From Pedobacter sp. MC2016-24 (GTDB taxonomy: Bacteria > Bacteroidota > Bacteroidia > Sphingobacteriales > Sphingobacteriaceae), in contig NZ_JADFBX010000002.1 in the NCBI RefSeq assembly GCF_015223055.1, positions 372,001 through 436,000 of the forward strand: DNA of 64,000 nt, in the 5' to 3' direction. This document shows, piece by piece, positions 43,028 through 52,004 of this stretch; positions within the stretch are counted from its first letter, which is position 1; each line of letters begins with the position of its first letter. The notes beneath the pieces were generated by a model. The model ran no database searches, had not been told where the DNA came from, and was given only the letters and a program-made list of their open reading frames with translations. Position numbers and translations under genes: made by a program.

Positions 43028-43883
43028 CAGTCTGCTGAAGGATTTGAAATTTAAGGTTTTCCAGTCGGGCAATCCGGCTTTCTTTTACATAGGCATCAAT
43101 GTGCTCATTTTTGTGGTGCTCGCACTCATCAATGTCCCGTTTTTTCTTTCCGGAAACGGCGGGTCGACTTACGAAGGTCTGATTAGGGAATATGCGGGTT
43201 TTCCTGCCTCTATCGCCAAATTACCTACCAGGTTTTATACCATTTTAACTTACCAGTTTTTTCATGGTGGCATTATGCATGTATTGTTTAACATGCTGTG
43301 GTTGTATTGGATGGGTAAAATATTCCTTGACTTTTTAAAGCCCCGGCAGTTTCATTTTGTATACCTGTTCGGCGGTTTTGCTGGGGCTTTGTTGTATTTG
43401 CTGGCTTATAATGTATTTCCTGTATTTGAACCATATACGGCAGGTGCCAATATCATTGGTTCTTCTGCTGCGGTTATGGCAATTGTAGTAGCTACAGCTA
43501 CCTTAGTGCCTGATTATAGCATACGCTTGCTTTTTTTGGGGGATGTGAAGCTGAAATACCTGGCATTGGGTTATATCGTGCTGGATTTAATCGGAATTGC
43601 CAGTACCGATGCCGGTGGTAGCTTTGCCCACCTTGGTGGTGCATTATTTGGTTTTCTCTACATCTTTTTGTTAAAAAAAGGAACAGACTGGAGCAAACTT
43701 TTTAAACGTAAGCCTAAGCTAAAAGTAGTTAAAAATGATTTTGGTCGTGCTACTGACAGACGGACGGTTGAAAAGGTAAATCAGGATGAGATTGACCGTA
43801 TTTTAGATAAAATTTCTACATCGGGATATGATAAACTAAGTAAAACGGAAAAGGAAACTTTATTTAAGGCAAGTAAGCATTGA
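43020..43883 (+). CDS. Rhomboid-family intramembrane serine protease (copy 2)
   Basis: The start at 43020 (MNNSLLKDLKFKVFQSGNPAFFYIGI) gives 287 residues, overlapping the first rhomboid by 8 nt. The helix-2 motif is HGGIMHVLFNMLWLYWMG, the serine region is IGSSAAVMAIVVATATL (Ser kept, following Gly changed to Ala), and the histidine lies in FAHLGGALFGF. The dyad seems intact, so it is probably active. A charged cytosolic tail (about 225-287; DEIDRILDKISTSGYDKLSKTEKETLFKASKH) follows, as in other Bacteroidota rhomboids. The two paralogues in a row suggest different substrates. Confidence 0.92.
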   Translation: MNNSLLKDLKFKVFQSGNPAFFYIGINVLIFVVLALINVPFFLSGNGGSTYEGLIREYAGFPASIAKLPTRFYTILTYQFFHGGIMHVLFNMLWLYWMGKIFLDFLKPRQFHFVYLFGGFAGALLYLLAYNVFPVFEPYTAGANIIGSSAAVMAIVVATATLVPDYSIRLLFLGDVKLKYLALGYIVLDLIGIASTDAGGSFAHLGGALFGFLYIFLLKKGTDWSKLFKRKPKLKVVKNDFGRATDRRTVEKVNQDEIDRILDKISTSGYDKLSKTEKETLFKASKH

Positions 43884-44995
43884 TGAAGAAAGATAAGCCT
43901 ACATTTTTAGACCGATTGGTTCGGACCGGTGCTGTTTTGCTGGCCATTGCCCTGGTGTTGGGTTTTTTAGCCGGAAGGTTTGATCCAAGACACTATCGGT
44001 ATATCGCCTTTTTTGGCCTGGCTTATCCGTATATCCTGTTTCTCAATATGCTGATGATCTTGTGGTGGTGTCTGCGTAAACGCTGGACTTTCGCCCTTGG
44101 TACTGTTGTGCTTATCTTATTGGGATGGCAGGCTTTGACAGCCACTTTTGGACTCATCGGAGAAGCGGGTTTAGGACCTAAAACTGATCCGACCCTGATT
44201 AGGATGATGACCTATAATGTGCACAGCTTTAAACCATATGGGCAGGAAAATGTAGAGCCGGTGAAACAAAAAATGTTAAGCCTGATCGAAAATGAGAATC
44301 CGGATATCATCTGTTTTCAGGAATATTTCACCCGTCGGAAAGGGACTTTCGACATTACGGATAGCCTGATTCGCATCCTGGGTAAGCCACATTATTATTT
44401 TGTGCCTTCTGCTCAGAATGACTATGAGGCTACCGGATTGGCTATTTTTTCCAAGTATCCGATAAAAGATAAAGGAACTATCGTATTTGGTGCCAATTAC
44501 GGGGGCAATGCGAGTATCTATATTGACATTGTTGTCAACAACAGCAAATTGAGGATTTATAATGTACACCTGCAATCCATATCTTTTGATAAACAGGATT
44601 ATAGTTACATTGACCAGGTAAAACAAAAAATGGAACCGGAGATTTTACCTTCCAAAAGGATTGTGAGCATGTTGAAAACTGCTTTTTTAAAGCGAAGTGC
44701 GCAAGTCGACATTATGAAAGCGCATATGAAAACCTGTGAAACCCCCTTTTTAATTGCAGGTGATTTTAACGATACGCCGGCTTCTTATGCGGTAACGCAG
44801 CTCACAAAATCCTTAAACAATACTTTTAAAGAACAGGGAACAGGATTTGGAAAGACCTATAACGGTAAATTTCCTAACTTCCAGATTGACTATATTGCCA
44901 CCACCAAGGACCTTAAAGTTGTGAATTACCGGGTCATTGAAGCAGAATTGTCAGACCATTTTCCTGTTCGCAGTGATTTGAGATTAAACCCCTAA
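43883..44995 (+). CDS. Endonuclease/exonuclease/phosphatase family membrane protein
   Basis: The ATG at 43883 shares its A with the last base of the preceding stop (TGATG); a TTG one codon earlier is possible. The 370-residue protein has three N-terminal membrane helices (about 12-34, 37-58 and 65-88) and a C-terminal EEP domain (about 105-370). Motifs are MMTYNVHSFKPYG (Asn), FQEYFTRRKG (catalytic Glu), LIAGDFNDTPAS (Asp/Asn pair) and SDHFPVRSDL (Asp-His at the end). These are the metal and phosphate residues of DNase I-like phosphodiesterases. The enzyme side probably faces the periplasm; substrate unknown. Confidence 0.92.
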   Translation: MKKDKPTFLDRLVRTGAVLLAIALVLGFLAGRFDPRHYRYIAFFGLAYPYILFLNMLMILWWCLRKRWTFALGTVVLILLGWQALTATFGLIGEAGLGPKTDPTLIRMMTYNVHSFKPYGQENVEPVKQKMLSLIENENPDIICFQEYFTRRKGTFDITDSLIRILGKPHYYFVPSAQNDYEATGLAIFSKYPIKDKGTIVFGANYGGNASIYIDIVVNNSKLRIYNVHLQSISFDKQDYSYIDQVKQKMEPEILPSKRIVSMLKTAFLKRSAQVDIMKAHMKTCETPFLIAGDFNDTPASYAVTQLTKSLNNTFKEQGTGFGKTYNGKFPNFQIDYIATTKDLKVVNYRVIEAELSDHFPVRSDLRLNP

Positions 44996-45009
44996 AATTT
45001 TTACCTTTG
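44977..45009 (+). promoter_or_regulatory. Promoter of cysS
   Basis: TTTG (44977-44980), 21 nt, TACCTTTG (45002-45009): a full consensus match. The -7 box ends 4 nt before the cysS ATG (spacer CACA), predicting a leaderless mRNA. The -33 lies inside the preceding coding region. Confidence 0.7.
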
Positions 45010-45013
45010 CACA

Positions 45014-46477
45014 ATGGAAAAAGGCTTACACCTATACAATACCCTTACACGGAAAAAAGAACATTTTGAACCGCTCAACGCTCCTCATGTAGGAATGTAC
45101 GTTTGCGGACCTACCGTTTACAGTGATGTGCATTTGGGTAATTGTCGTACGTTTATTTCCTTTGACCTGATCTTCAGATACCTCAAATATTCGGGTTATA
45201 AAGTGCGTTATGTAAGAAACATTACGGATGCCGGGCATTTGGAAGGTGACCGAGATGAAGGTGATGATAAATTTGCCAAAAGGGCCAAGCTGGAACAATT
45301 GGAGCCAATGGAGATTGTACAAAAGTATACCCTGGGCTTTCATGATGTTTTGCGTATGTTCAATACGCTTCCACCGAGCATTGAGCCTACGGCAACCGGA
45401 CATATCATTGAGCAAATTGAAATGATCAAAGTGATCATTGCCAATGGTTATGCTTATGAGGTGAACGGAACAATTTATTTTGACGTTGAGAAGTATAGCA
45501 AGGCTTACAATTATACCATATTGACGAACCGAAACCTGGAGGATATGCTGGCCAATACCCGAGAATTGGGTGGACAGGATGACAAAAGGGGGCGTTTGGA
45601 TTTTGCGCTTTGGATTAAAGCCAAGCCCGAGACCATTATGCGTTGGCAATCTCCTTGGGGAGAAGGCTTTCCGGGCTGGCACATTGAATGCTCAGCCATG
45701 AGTGCTAAATATCTGGGTGAGGAGTTTGACATTCACGGTGGTGGAATGGACCTGGCTGCAACGCACCATACCAATGAAATTGCACAATCCGAAGCTTGCA
45801 GTCACAAACAGCCGGCTAAATATTGGATGCATACCAATATGCTGACAGTAAATGGAGCCCGAATGTCTAAGTCTGCAGGTAATGGATTTTTACCAGGTGA
45901 ACTGTTTACCGGCGACCATCCTTTACTGGACAGAGGGTTTAGCCCGATGACCGTTAAATTTTTCATGTTACAAGCGCATTACAGAAGTACATTGGATTTC
46001 TCCAATGAAGCCCTGGATGCCTCTGAAAAGGGTTTCAGAAGGTTGATGAACGCAGTAAGCCTTCTGGATAAATTGGTGCCGTCTACGGATGGTAATGACT
46101 TTGATCTAGCTAGCCTTGAGCAAAACTGCATCAAGGCAATGGATGATGACTTCAACAGTCCGGTAGTGATTGCTGAGCTTTTTGAAGCAGCAAGGATCAT
46201 CAATATCGTTTACGATGGTAAGGCAAAGATTGATGCTGCTGAATTGGAAAAGCTTAAAAAACTGATTCAGGATTTTGTGTTTGATATTTTCGGATTGAAA
46301 GACGAAGATGCTTCAAATGTAGAGTTGAACTCGGTACTGGATATGATGATCGATATCCGCAAGGCAGCAAAAGAAAATAAAGACTATGCCACTTCTGATA
46401 AAATCAGGATCGGGTTGCAAGGTATGGGCATACAATTGAAAGATAGTAAAGAAGGTACTACCTGGAGTAAGATTTAA
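45014..46477 (+). CDS. cysS: Cysteine--tRNA ligase
   Basis: The 487-residue class I synthetase charges tRNA-Cys. Signature HIGH is HLGN in [18 protein letters not shown]; the zinc ligands include Cys31 (YVCGPTV) and Cys/His in [23 protein letters not shown] with [10 protein letters not shown]; the KMSKS loop is ARMSKSAGN. The helical DALR-like domain occupies about 350-487. Its length is typical. The gene lies 18 nt after the EEP gene but has its own promoter, so it can be expressed separately. Confidence 0.97.
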   Translation: MEKGLHLYNTLTRKKEHFEPLNAPHVGMYVCGPTVYSDVHLGNCRTFISFDLIFRYLKYSGYKVRYVRNITDAGHLEGDRDEGDDKFAKRAKLEQLEPMEIVQKYTLGFHDVLRMFNTLPPSIEPTATGHIIEQIEMIKVIIANGYAYEVNGTIYFDVEKYSKAYNYTILTNRNLEDMLANTRELGGQDDKRGRLDFALWIKAKPETIMRWQSPWGEGFPGWHIECSAMSAKYLGEEFDIHGGGMDLAATHHTNEIAQSEACSHKQPAKYWMHTNMLTVNGARMSKSAGNGFLPGELFTGDHPLLDRGFSPMTVKFFMLQAHYRSTLDFSNEALDASEKGFRRLMNAVSLLDKLVPSTDGNDFDLASLEQNCIKAMDDDFNSPVVIAELFEAARIINIVYDGKAKIDAAELEKLKKLIQDFVFDIFGLKDEDASNVELNSVLDMMIDIRKAAKENKDYATSDKIRIGLQGMGIQLKDSKEGTTWSKI

Positions 46478-46558
46478 CACAATTGTTTAATTGTTAATTA
46501 CTTTTTAAATGCTTAAAACGCTTCAAATATTATCTTAGTGCCGTATTATTTAAATATT

Positions 46559-47413
46559 ATGATGAACAAATTCCTGTATACAATTATTGCTGCTTCATTG
46601 ACTGTTGGTGCCTACGCTCAAAAATCTGATGGAAGTACCAAATCGTTGGTTAAAGCTGAAAAAGAATTCGCTGAAAGCCTTGCAAAACATGGTGCAAAAA
46701 CAGCTTACACCACATTTGCTGCTGCGGATGGTTTGGTGTTTAGACCAAACCCGGTAAATGCGAAAACTTTTTATGCCGGACAGCCTGAAAGTAAAGACAT
46801 CAGCTGGACACCGGCTTATGCCAAAGTATCGAGAAGTGGGGATTGGGGTTTTACAACTGGTCCGTATGAGGTCAAAGGAGCAAAAACATATGGTCAATAT
46901 TTATCGGTGTGGACTGCAAAAGAAGGTAAATGGGAACTGGCTTTAGATTTAGGTACCACAACCAACAAACCTTTAGCTAAAGTTACGCCGGAATTTATAG
47001 AGCCAAAGGATAGCTATAAACCTAAGTTTTTAAACGATAAGCAACGTGCTGCTGGTGCCGATATCATTGCAACAACAGAAAAAACCTTAAATACCCTGCT
47101 TAAAACACATGGCATCGCTGCTTTCGCTGGTTTCCTGAATCCGGACGCCAGGGTATTATTTCCAGGCTATGAACCTATTGTAGGTAAAGATAAAGCGATT
47201 ACCTTTTTTAATGGAATGGTAAGTAAAGTGAACCTGAAAACTACCAAGGTAGGTAAAGCCGATGGTGGCGACCTGGCTTACACTTATGGCGTAGCTACCG
47301 TTGATTATAAAGCAGACCTGCGTGAAAGCTTTAATTATGTATTCATTTACGAACGTCAGGCTGATCACAACTGGAATATCATCGTTCAGGCTTTTACACC
47401 TGCTGAACGTTAA
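46559..47413 (+). CDS. DUF4440/NTF2-like secreted protein
   Basis: The start at the ATG at 46559 (MMNKFLYTIIAASLTVGAYAQ) gives a clear signal peptide and 284 residues; the GTG at 46538 would lengthen it without reason. The mature part has two NTF2-like halves: VKAEKEFAESLAKHGAKTAYTTFAAADGLVFRPNPVNAKTFY (about 30-130) and ATTEKTLNTLLKTHGIAAFAGFLNPDARVLFPGYEPIVGK (about 165-280), both with the helix-plus-sheet pattern of DUF4440. The tandem repeat of the same fold is notable. The proteins are often small-molecule-binding or lyase-like; no active site could be assigned. Confidence 0.82.
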   Translation: MMNKFLYTIIAASLTVGAYAQKSDGSTKSLVKAEKEFAESLAKHGAKTAYTTFAAADGLVFRPNPVNAKTFYAGQPESKDISWTPAYAKVSRSGDWGFTTGPYEVKGAKTYGQYLSVWTAKEGKWELALDLGTTTNKPLAKVTPEFIEPKDSYKPKFLNDKQRAAGADIIATTEKTLNTLLKTHGIAAFAGFLNPDARVLFPGYEPIVGKDKAITFFNGMVSKVNLKTTKVGKADGGDLAYTYGVATVDYKADLRESFNYVFIYERQADHNWNIIVQAFTPAER

Positions 47414-47431
47414 TATCGAAACTCATTTTGC

Positions 47432-47465
47432 AAAAGGTCTCTTAATTATTTAAGGGACCTTTTTG
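47432..47465 (+). terminator. Terminator after DUF4440 gene
   Basis: AAAAGGTCTCTTAA (47432-47445) pairs with TTAAGGGACCTTTT (47450-47463) with one T-G pair and a 4-nt loop, then T and GTTTT. It lies 18 nt after the stop codon. Confidence 0.85.
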
Positions 47466-47513
47466 TTTTAAAGCCCAATAAACCCTTACTTTATGTCGTT
47501 ATAGCTTACATAC

Positions 47514-48389
47514 ATGAATAAATTACTAATCGTTGCCATTATTGCCTTGTCTACGCAAGTACAGGCCCAGAAATTTATGCTTATCGGACACCAGGGTGCA
47601 AGGGGTATTATGCCCGAGAATACCATTCCCGGCATGATTAAGGCCTTAGATCTGGAAGTAAATGTATTGGATCTGGACGTAGTCATTTCTAAAGATGAAC
47701 AGGTTGTGCTTTCGCATGAGCCTTATTTTAACAATGAAATCAGTACCCGGCCTGATGGTAAATCCATTACGTTTAAGGATGAGAAGAAATACAATATGTT
47801 CAAAATGAACTATGAGGAGATCAGGAAGTTTGATGTAGGGAATAAAATTCATAACCGTTTTCCCGGACAAATGAAAATGGCGGCTTATAAACCTTTGCTA
47901 GCAGAAACGATTGACTCTGTAGAGGCGTATGTGAAGCGGAATAGATTGCCTAAGCCAATCTATAATATTGAAACTGCGCTGATCAGAAAGGGCGATGGCG
48001 TATTTCAACCTGATGCTGCTGTGTTTATTGAGAAGATCATGGAAATTGTAACAGAAAAGAAACTGCTCAAGCGCATCATTATACAGTCGCTTGACATGCG
48101 TACGCTACAATATTTACATGAAAAATACCCAACAGTTAAAACTGCTTTGATGATTGATGAGAAACAGGATTTTGAAGACAGTATTAAATTGCTAGGCTTT
48201 ACACCAACCTATTATAGTCCATATTACGTACTGGTAGGAAAAGGGCTGGTAGATCGTTGCCATGAAGCTGGGGTAAAGGTATTGCCATGGACAGTAAATT
48301 CAATCAAAGACATGAAATACCTAATCAATCTGGGCGTAGATGGAATTGTAACCGATTACCCAAATTTATATAAGCAGGCTTTAAATTAA
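47514..48389 (+). CDS. Glycerophosphodiester phosphodiesterase family protein, secreted
   Basis: This 291-residue protein has a signal peptide (MNKLLIVAIIALSTQVQAQ). The GDPD core motifs are GHQGARGIMPENTIPGMIKAL (catalytic His/Arg and Glu-Asn), LDLDVVISKDEQVVLSHEP (Asp and catalytic His) and YNIETALI (Glu), followed by the C-terminal VNSIKDMKYLINLGVDGIVTDYP. All metal and acid/base residues are present. It hydrolyses glycerophosphodiesters to glycerol-3-phosphate and an alcohol in the periplasm. A degenerate -7-like TAGCTTAC lies 4 nt before the ATG. It is convergent with moxR (5 nt apart). Confidence 0.92.
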   Translation: MNKLLIVAIIALSTQVQAQKFMLIGHQGARGIMPENTIPGMIKALDLEVNVLDLDVVISKDEQVVLSHEPYFNNEISTRPDGKSITFKDEKKYNMFKMNYEEIRKFDVGNKIHNRFPGQMKMAAYKPLLAETIDSVEAYVKRNRLPKPIYNIETALIRKGDGVFQPDAAVFIEKIMEIVTEKKLLKRIIIQSLDMRTLQYLHEKYPTVKTALMIDEKQDFEDSIKLLGFTPTYYSPYYVLVGKGLVDRCHEAGVKVLPWTVNSIKDMKYLINLGVDGIVTDYPNLYKQALN

Positions 48390-48394
48390 AGCCT

Positions 48395-49357
48395 TTAAAA
48401 CAGGTCTTTGATAATTTGCTCAATGGATAAGCCTTCGGCTTCAGCACGGTAGTTACGTACGATTCTGTGACGTAAAATGGCTTCTGCAACGGCTTGTACA
48501 TCCTCAATGTCCGGAGCATATTTGCCAGAGATGGCCGCATGGCACTTGGCTCCAATTACTAAAAATTGTGAAGCTCTCGGTCCGGCGCCCCAGCTGATGT
48601 ATTTATTGACCGCATCTGTGGCGTAAGGTGTGTTCGGACGGGTTTTACTAGCCAGTTTCACCGCATACTCTACTACATTATCTGTAATGGGAATGTTTCT
48701 GATCAGTTTTTGAAAATACTGGATCTGCGCGGCATTGATGATTTTGTTCAGTTGAACGTCGCGGTTGCTGGTGGTGTTTTTAACGATGGTAAGCTCTTCT
48801 TCAAAGCTTGGATACCCTAGATGTACGTTGAACATGAAACGGTCCAGTTGCGCCTCTGGAAGCGGATAGGTGCCTTCCTGCTCAATGGGGTTCTGTGTGG
48901 CCAGTACAAAGAAAGGATTGGGCAATACATGCCTTAATCCAGCTGCCGTAACGGCTTTCTCCTGCATGGCTTCCAGTAAGGCTGCCTGCGTTTTTGGAGG
49001 TGTTCTGTTGATTTCATCAGCCAGGATGATATTGGAGAATATCGGGCCATTGATGAATTTAAAACTCCTGTCTTCACCCAGGATTTCTGCACCAATGATG
49101 TCACTGGGCATCAAATCCGGGGTAAACTGTATGCGGTTAAAGTTCAGGTCAAGCACATTGGCTACCGTTTGAACCAACAATGTTTTTGCCAGTCCGGGTA
49201 CGCCAACCAATAGGCAATGACCGTTACTAAAAATAGAGATTAAAACAGATTTAATCACTTCATCCTGTCCAATAACAACTTTTCCTATTTCAGCTTTGAT
49301 GCTTTTGTAGGCTTGGTGCAGTGCGTCAACTGCTTTTATATCATTATCAAACTGCAT
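48395..49357 (-). CDS. MoxR-family AAA+ ATPase
   Basis: The 320-residue AAA+ chaperone-like ATPase has Walker A GVPGLAKT, Walker B ILADEINRTPPKTQAALLEAMQE (with the MoxR DEINR) and sensor 1 LATQNPIEQEGTYPLPEAQLDRF, all as in the family. The lid domain occupies about 240-320. MoxR proteins help maturation of metal-centred or complex proteins, usually with a VWA-domain partner, which is not encoded here. It follows the SurA gene with a 6-nt gap, so it is in the same operon as the two SurA-type chaperones. Confidence 0.95.
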   Translation of the reverse strand: MQFDNDIKAVDALHQAYKSIKAEIGKVVIGQDEVIKSVLISIFSNGHCLLVGVPGLAKTLLVQTVANVLDLNFNRIQFTPDLMPSDIIGAEILGEDRSFKFINGPIFSNIILADEINRTPPKTQAALLEAMQEKAVTAAGLRHVLPNPFFVLATQNPIEQEGTYPLPEAQLDRFMFNVHLGYPSFEEELTIVKNTTSNRDVQLNKIINAAQIQYFQKLIRNIPITDNVVEYAVKLASKTRPNTPYATDAVNKYISWGAGPRASQFLVIGAKCHAAISGKYAPDIEDVQAVAEAILRHRIVRNYRAEAEGLSIEQIIKDLF

Positions 49358-49363
49358 AGTTGC

Positions 49364-50722
49364 TTATTTTTTAGAAGCCTGAGTCCAGATTTTTAACTCA
49401 TCGCATTGATCATAATCTTCATCAATACGGATATAGGTGTTGTTTCTTCTCTTCTCAAACCAGTCACTCAAATATTTATTGGTTTTATCTTCCTGTGCAC
49501 GCTCTTTGAACTTGGCATAATCCTGCTCCAGGTTTCCTTTGTGCGGTGGGATTTTTGCTTTAAGGTACAGAATTTTATAGCCATCTTTTCCACTTTGATC
49601 TGTAAACAGTACAGGTTTAGAGATTTCTCCAACCTTCATGGTGTCTACAATTAAAAATACTTTCGGATCTAATTTATCTGCAGGAATGAAAGTTGTTCTG
49701 GCCGTTACGTTGTCGGCGTATAACAACATCCCGCCATTGTATTGAGATTCCTTATTGTCAGAATATTCTGAAGCGGCTGTGGAAAAAGGAAGTTTTTTGT
49801 CAAAAATGTTCTTGTAAATGGTATCTGCTTTTAATTTGATACGGTCTAAACTCGCCGGTGTAGTTTGTGGTCTGACCAGGATATGACGGGCCTGAACCTG
49901 CTCACCGCGACGTTCAATTACCTGCAAAATGTGAAAACCGTGTTCTGTTTCGAATACTGGCGACATTTCACCTGGTTTTAACTTGAAAGCCTGTGCGGTA
50001 AATTCTTTTACCATTGCATGGCGGTCAAAGAAACCAAGGTCTCCGCCTTCAGCTGCTGATCCAGGATCTTCTGAATAAGATTTTGCAAGGAAGGCAAAGT
50101 CTTCACCGCTTTTCACCCGCAGACGGATGGCATCGATTTTATCATAAAACTTCTGTTTTTCTGCCTTGGTCAGTTTTGGATACATTACAATCTCCCCAAT
50201 TTCAAACTCGGTAGGGATATCAGGTAAGCTATCTTTCTTATAGCTTTCAAAATATTTTTTTACTTCTAAAGGGGTGATGCTCACATCCTGAGTGATTTTT
50301 TGTTGCATTTTATTAGAGATCAGCTGTTCTTTGATGTCTGGTCGGATCTCATCTTTATATTGTAGAACTGAGCGGTTTAAAAATTGCTCCAAACGCTCCT
50401 GCCCACCAGCTTTCTGAATCTGGTAACGCATTCTTTTTTCTACTTCTTCATCAACCTGAGAATCATCAACCATCACAGAGTCAATTTCAGCTTGCTGCTT
50501 CAATAGTTTTTGAGCGAGCATTTGCTGTAAGATCATGCATTTTATTTTGGGATCGTCAGGATTTCCCTGATTTAAAAATTGTGCATATTGCTGGTTTAAA
50601 TCAGACAATAGAATAATGTTATTACCCAACACCGCAACAACTTTATCTATGTTTTTTTTCTGTGCCTGTGTATTCAAAAACAAGCAGATTAATCCACTTG
50701 CCATTACTAAAAATTTCTTCAT
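49364..50722 (-). CDS. Periplasmic peptidylprolyl isomerase/chaperone SurA-like
   Basis: The protein has 452 residues from the ATG at 50722 (MKKFLVMASGLICLFLNTQAQ signal); a TTG at 50737 is the longer alternative. A SurA N-domain (about 25-160; KVVAVLGNNIILLSDLNQQ) is followed by two parvulin-type PpiC domains (about 170-265 and 275-385), the first with GEDFAFLAKSYSEDPGSAAEGGDLGFFDRHAMV and EHGFHILQVIERRGEQVQARHIL. These carry the parvulin core motifs. SurA escorts outer-membrane proteins through the periplasm. A similar PPIase-less protein is encoded upstream, MoxR downstream. Confidence 0.93.
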   Translation of the reverse strand: MKKFLVMASGLICLFLNTQAQKKNIDKVVAVLGNNIILLSDLNQQYAQFLNQGNPDDPKIKCMILQQMLAQKLLKQQAEIDSVMVDDSQVDEEVEKRMRYQIQKAGGQERLEQFLNRSVLQYKDEIRPDIKEQLISNKMQQKITQDVSITPLEVKKYFESYKKDSLPDIPTEFEIGEIVMYPKLTKAEKQKFYDKIDAIRLRVKSGEDFAFLAKSYSEDPGSAAEGGDLGFFDRHAMVKEFTAQAFKLKPGEMSPVFETEHGFHILQVIERRGEQVQARHILVRPQTTPASLDRIKLKADTIYKNIFDKKLPFSTAASEYSDNKESQYNGGMLLYADNVTARTTFIPADKLDPKVFLIVDTMKVGEISKPVLFTDQSGKDGYKILYLKAKIPPHKGNLEQDYAKFKERAQEDKTNKYLSDWFEKRRNNTYIRIDEDYDQCDELKIWTQASKK

Positions 50723-50790
50723 TCTATGTTTGTTCAATTGTATTCCTGTTGCAAATTTAATATTATCAATAATTTTTAAGGTAGCCGGCC

Positions 50791-51375
50791 TTATAACTTT
50801 ACGAGTTTACGTACCTCTGGCAGATTAACTTTTACCGTATATTTTTTTCTTAATGCCTGTACCCATTCGTTTTCCAGGTACTGTTCATAATCATTCATGA
50901 CCTGGGTTTTGATGTCTTCGAAAGTTGAGGTATAAGTGTTTTTATTTTTATCATAGAAAGCACGGAGCAGATTTTCGTCGCTTTGCGCTTTGTTCCAGAC
51001 TTTCATTTCTGAAACATTGAACATCAATGCAGCATCTTTATACTCATTCAGGATCATGTTGTACATCGCATTCGTTTTAGCAACGTGTTTTTGGGCACGC
51101 AAAGCGATGTCGTAATTTTTGATCTCGTTGAGATAGGCTGTATCTGTATCCAAATGCATGTCTTTGGCATCAAGTACTTTGAGTTTAAAATTAATATACT
51201 GATTTAAATATGTTTCCAAATCCTTATACGCATTCGCGTCGTTCTGATGATTTTTTTTATAAAACCATATAAATTCTTTAGCGCTTAATGGCTTCCCGTT
51301 AATCGTTGCCACATTTTGTGCAAATGTATTTGCCGTTATGAAACACAAAATAATAATGCAGTACGTTTTTCTCAC
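50791..51375 (-). CDS. SurA N-domain-like periplasmic protein without PPIase domain
   Basis: The start is GTG at 51375 (MRKTYCIIILCFITANTFAQ signal peptide), 194 residues. The mature part (NVATINGKPLSAKEFIWFYKKNHQ, then YLNQYINFKLKVLDAKDMHLDTDTAY) resembles the helical N-domain of SurA/PpiD, with a C-terminal helix-rich end (DIKTQVMNDYEQYLENEWVQALRKKYTVKVN) like the SurA C-helix. There is no parvulin domain between them. Thus it looks like a chaperone module alone, in the same operon as full SurA (68-nt gap) and MoxR. It may act as a co-chaperone. The family assignment is by eye. Confidence 0.75.
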   Translation of the reverse strand: MRKTYCIIILCFITANTFAQNVATINGKPLSAKEFIWFYKKNHQNDANAYKDLETYLNQYINFKLKVLDAKDMHLDTDTAYLNEIKNYDIALRAQKHVAKTNAMYNMILNEYKDAALMFNVSEMKVWNKAQSDENLLRAFYDKNKNTYTSTFEDIKTQVMNDYEQYLENEWVQALRKKYTVKVNLPEVRKLVKL

Positions 51376-51488
51376 AAAAGATATATGGTGTATATTTTTT
51401 TAAGGCATAAAAGTAATAAATAAAGGCACTATAATAAGATATTTAACTAATTTTAACAGAAAAAAGATTTCCCATAAAACGATTCTGA

Positions 51489-52004
51489 ATGGATAGTCAA
51501 CTTACTGCGAATGAAGCAGCCCTGCGTTTGTTTTTTACCGATGATATCTATATTGTGAATGGATCTGATGATCAGATAGATGCGGTAGCTGTGCAGACCA
51601 AACCGAGAGCAGAAGCGATTGCATTCAAATTCCTGGGCAGCAACAAACGGAATGTCCTCATCCTGGTAAACGATTCTCAAAACGAAGTCAGTGATGAAAA
51701 AGGAAGAGAACTGCTGCGCAAAATAGTAAAATCAGTGAACCTGAGTGCTGCTGATTTTGCTTTGGTTAATTATGCAGCCTACCCTGATGTGAAATTTGAA
51801 CAGTTTCAGTCTTACTTTTCACCAGCATTGGTGTTTGCTTTTGGCGTTAGCCCCCTGCAACTGGCTTTGCCTGACCAGGCAAGGAATGCTATTGTTCAGC
51901 AAGGGCAGGTCAGACTCATCTTCTCAACGGAATTGAAAGCACTTGATCAGGATGCAGCAACCAAAAAAGCTTTATGGGGAAGTCTGCAAAAACTTGGATT
52001 GTAA
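51489..52004 (+). CDS. Conserved hypothetical protein, possible DNA polymerase III psi (HolD)-like
   Basis: The 171-residue cytosolic protein has no signal or membrane segment. Its layout parallels E. coli HolD: a strand block NVLILVNDSQNEVSDEKGRELLRKIVKSVNLSAADFALVN, like HolD's VRLVMVAND...VLRALTVSPDQVLQL; then FSPALVFAFGVSP; and a C-terminal LIFSTELKALDQDAATKKALWGSLQKL, like HolD's SPALTDLRANPTARAALWQQI. The match is by eye and weak at residue level, but the order agrees. Psi links the clamp loader to SSB in gamma-proteobacteria. It is translationally coupled to rdgB (TAATG), which deals with damaged nucleotides. If not psi, it is a conserved Bacteroidota protein of unknown role. Confidence 0.6.
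   Translation: MDSQLTANEAALRLFFTDDIYIVNGSDDQIDAVAVQTKPRAEAIAFKFLGSNKRNVLILVNDSQNEVSDEKGRELLRKIVKSVNLSAADFALVNYAAYPDVKFEQFQSYFSPALVFAFGVSPLQLALPDQARNAIVQQGQVRLIFSTELKALDQDAATKKALWGSLQKLGL

Noticed and set aside
43880..43882. TTG as start of the EEP gene
   Set aside because: The adjacent ATG at 43883 in the same frame is preferred and gives the TGATG coupling.
45032..45682. 216-codon minus-strand frame
   Set aside because: Antisense to conserved cysS motifs (HLGN, zinc ligands); no domain of its own.
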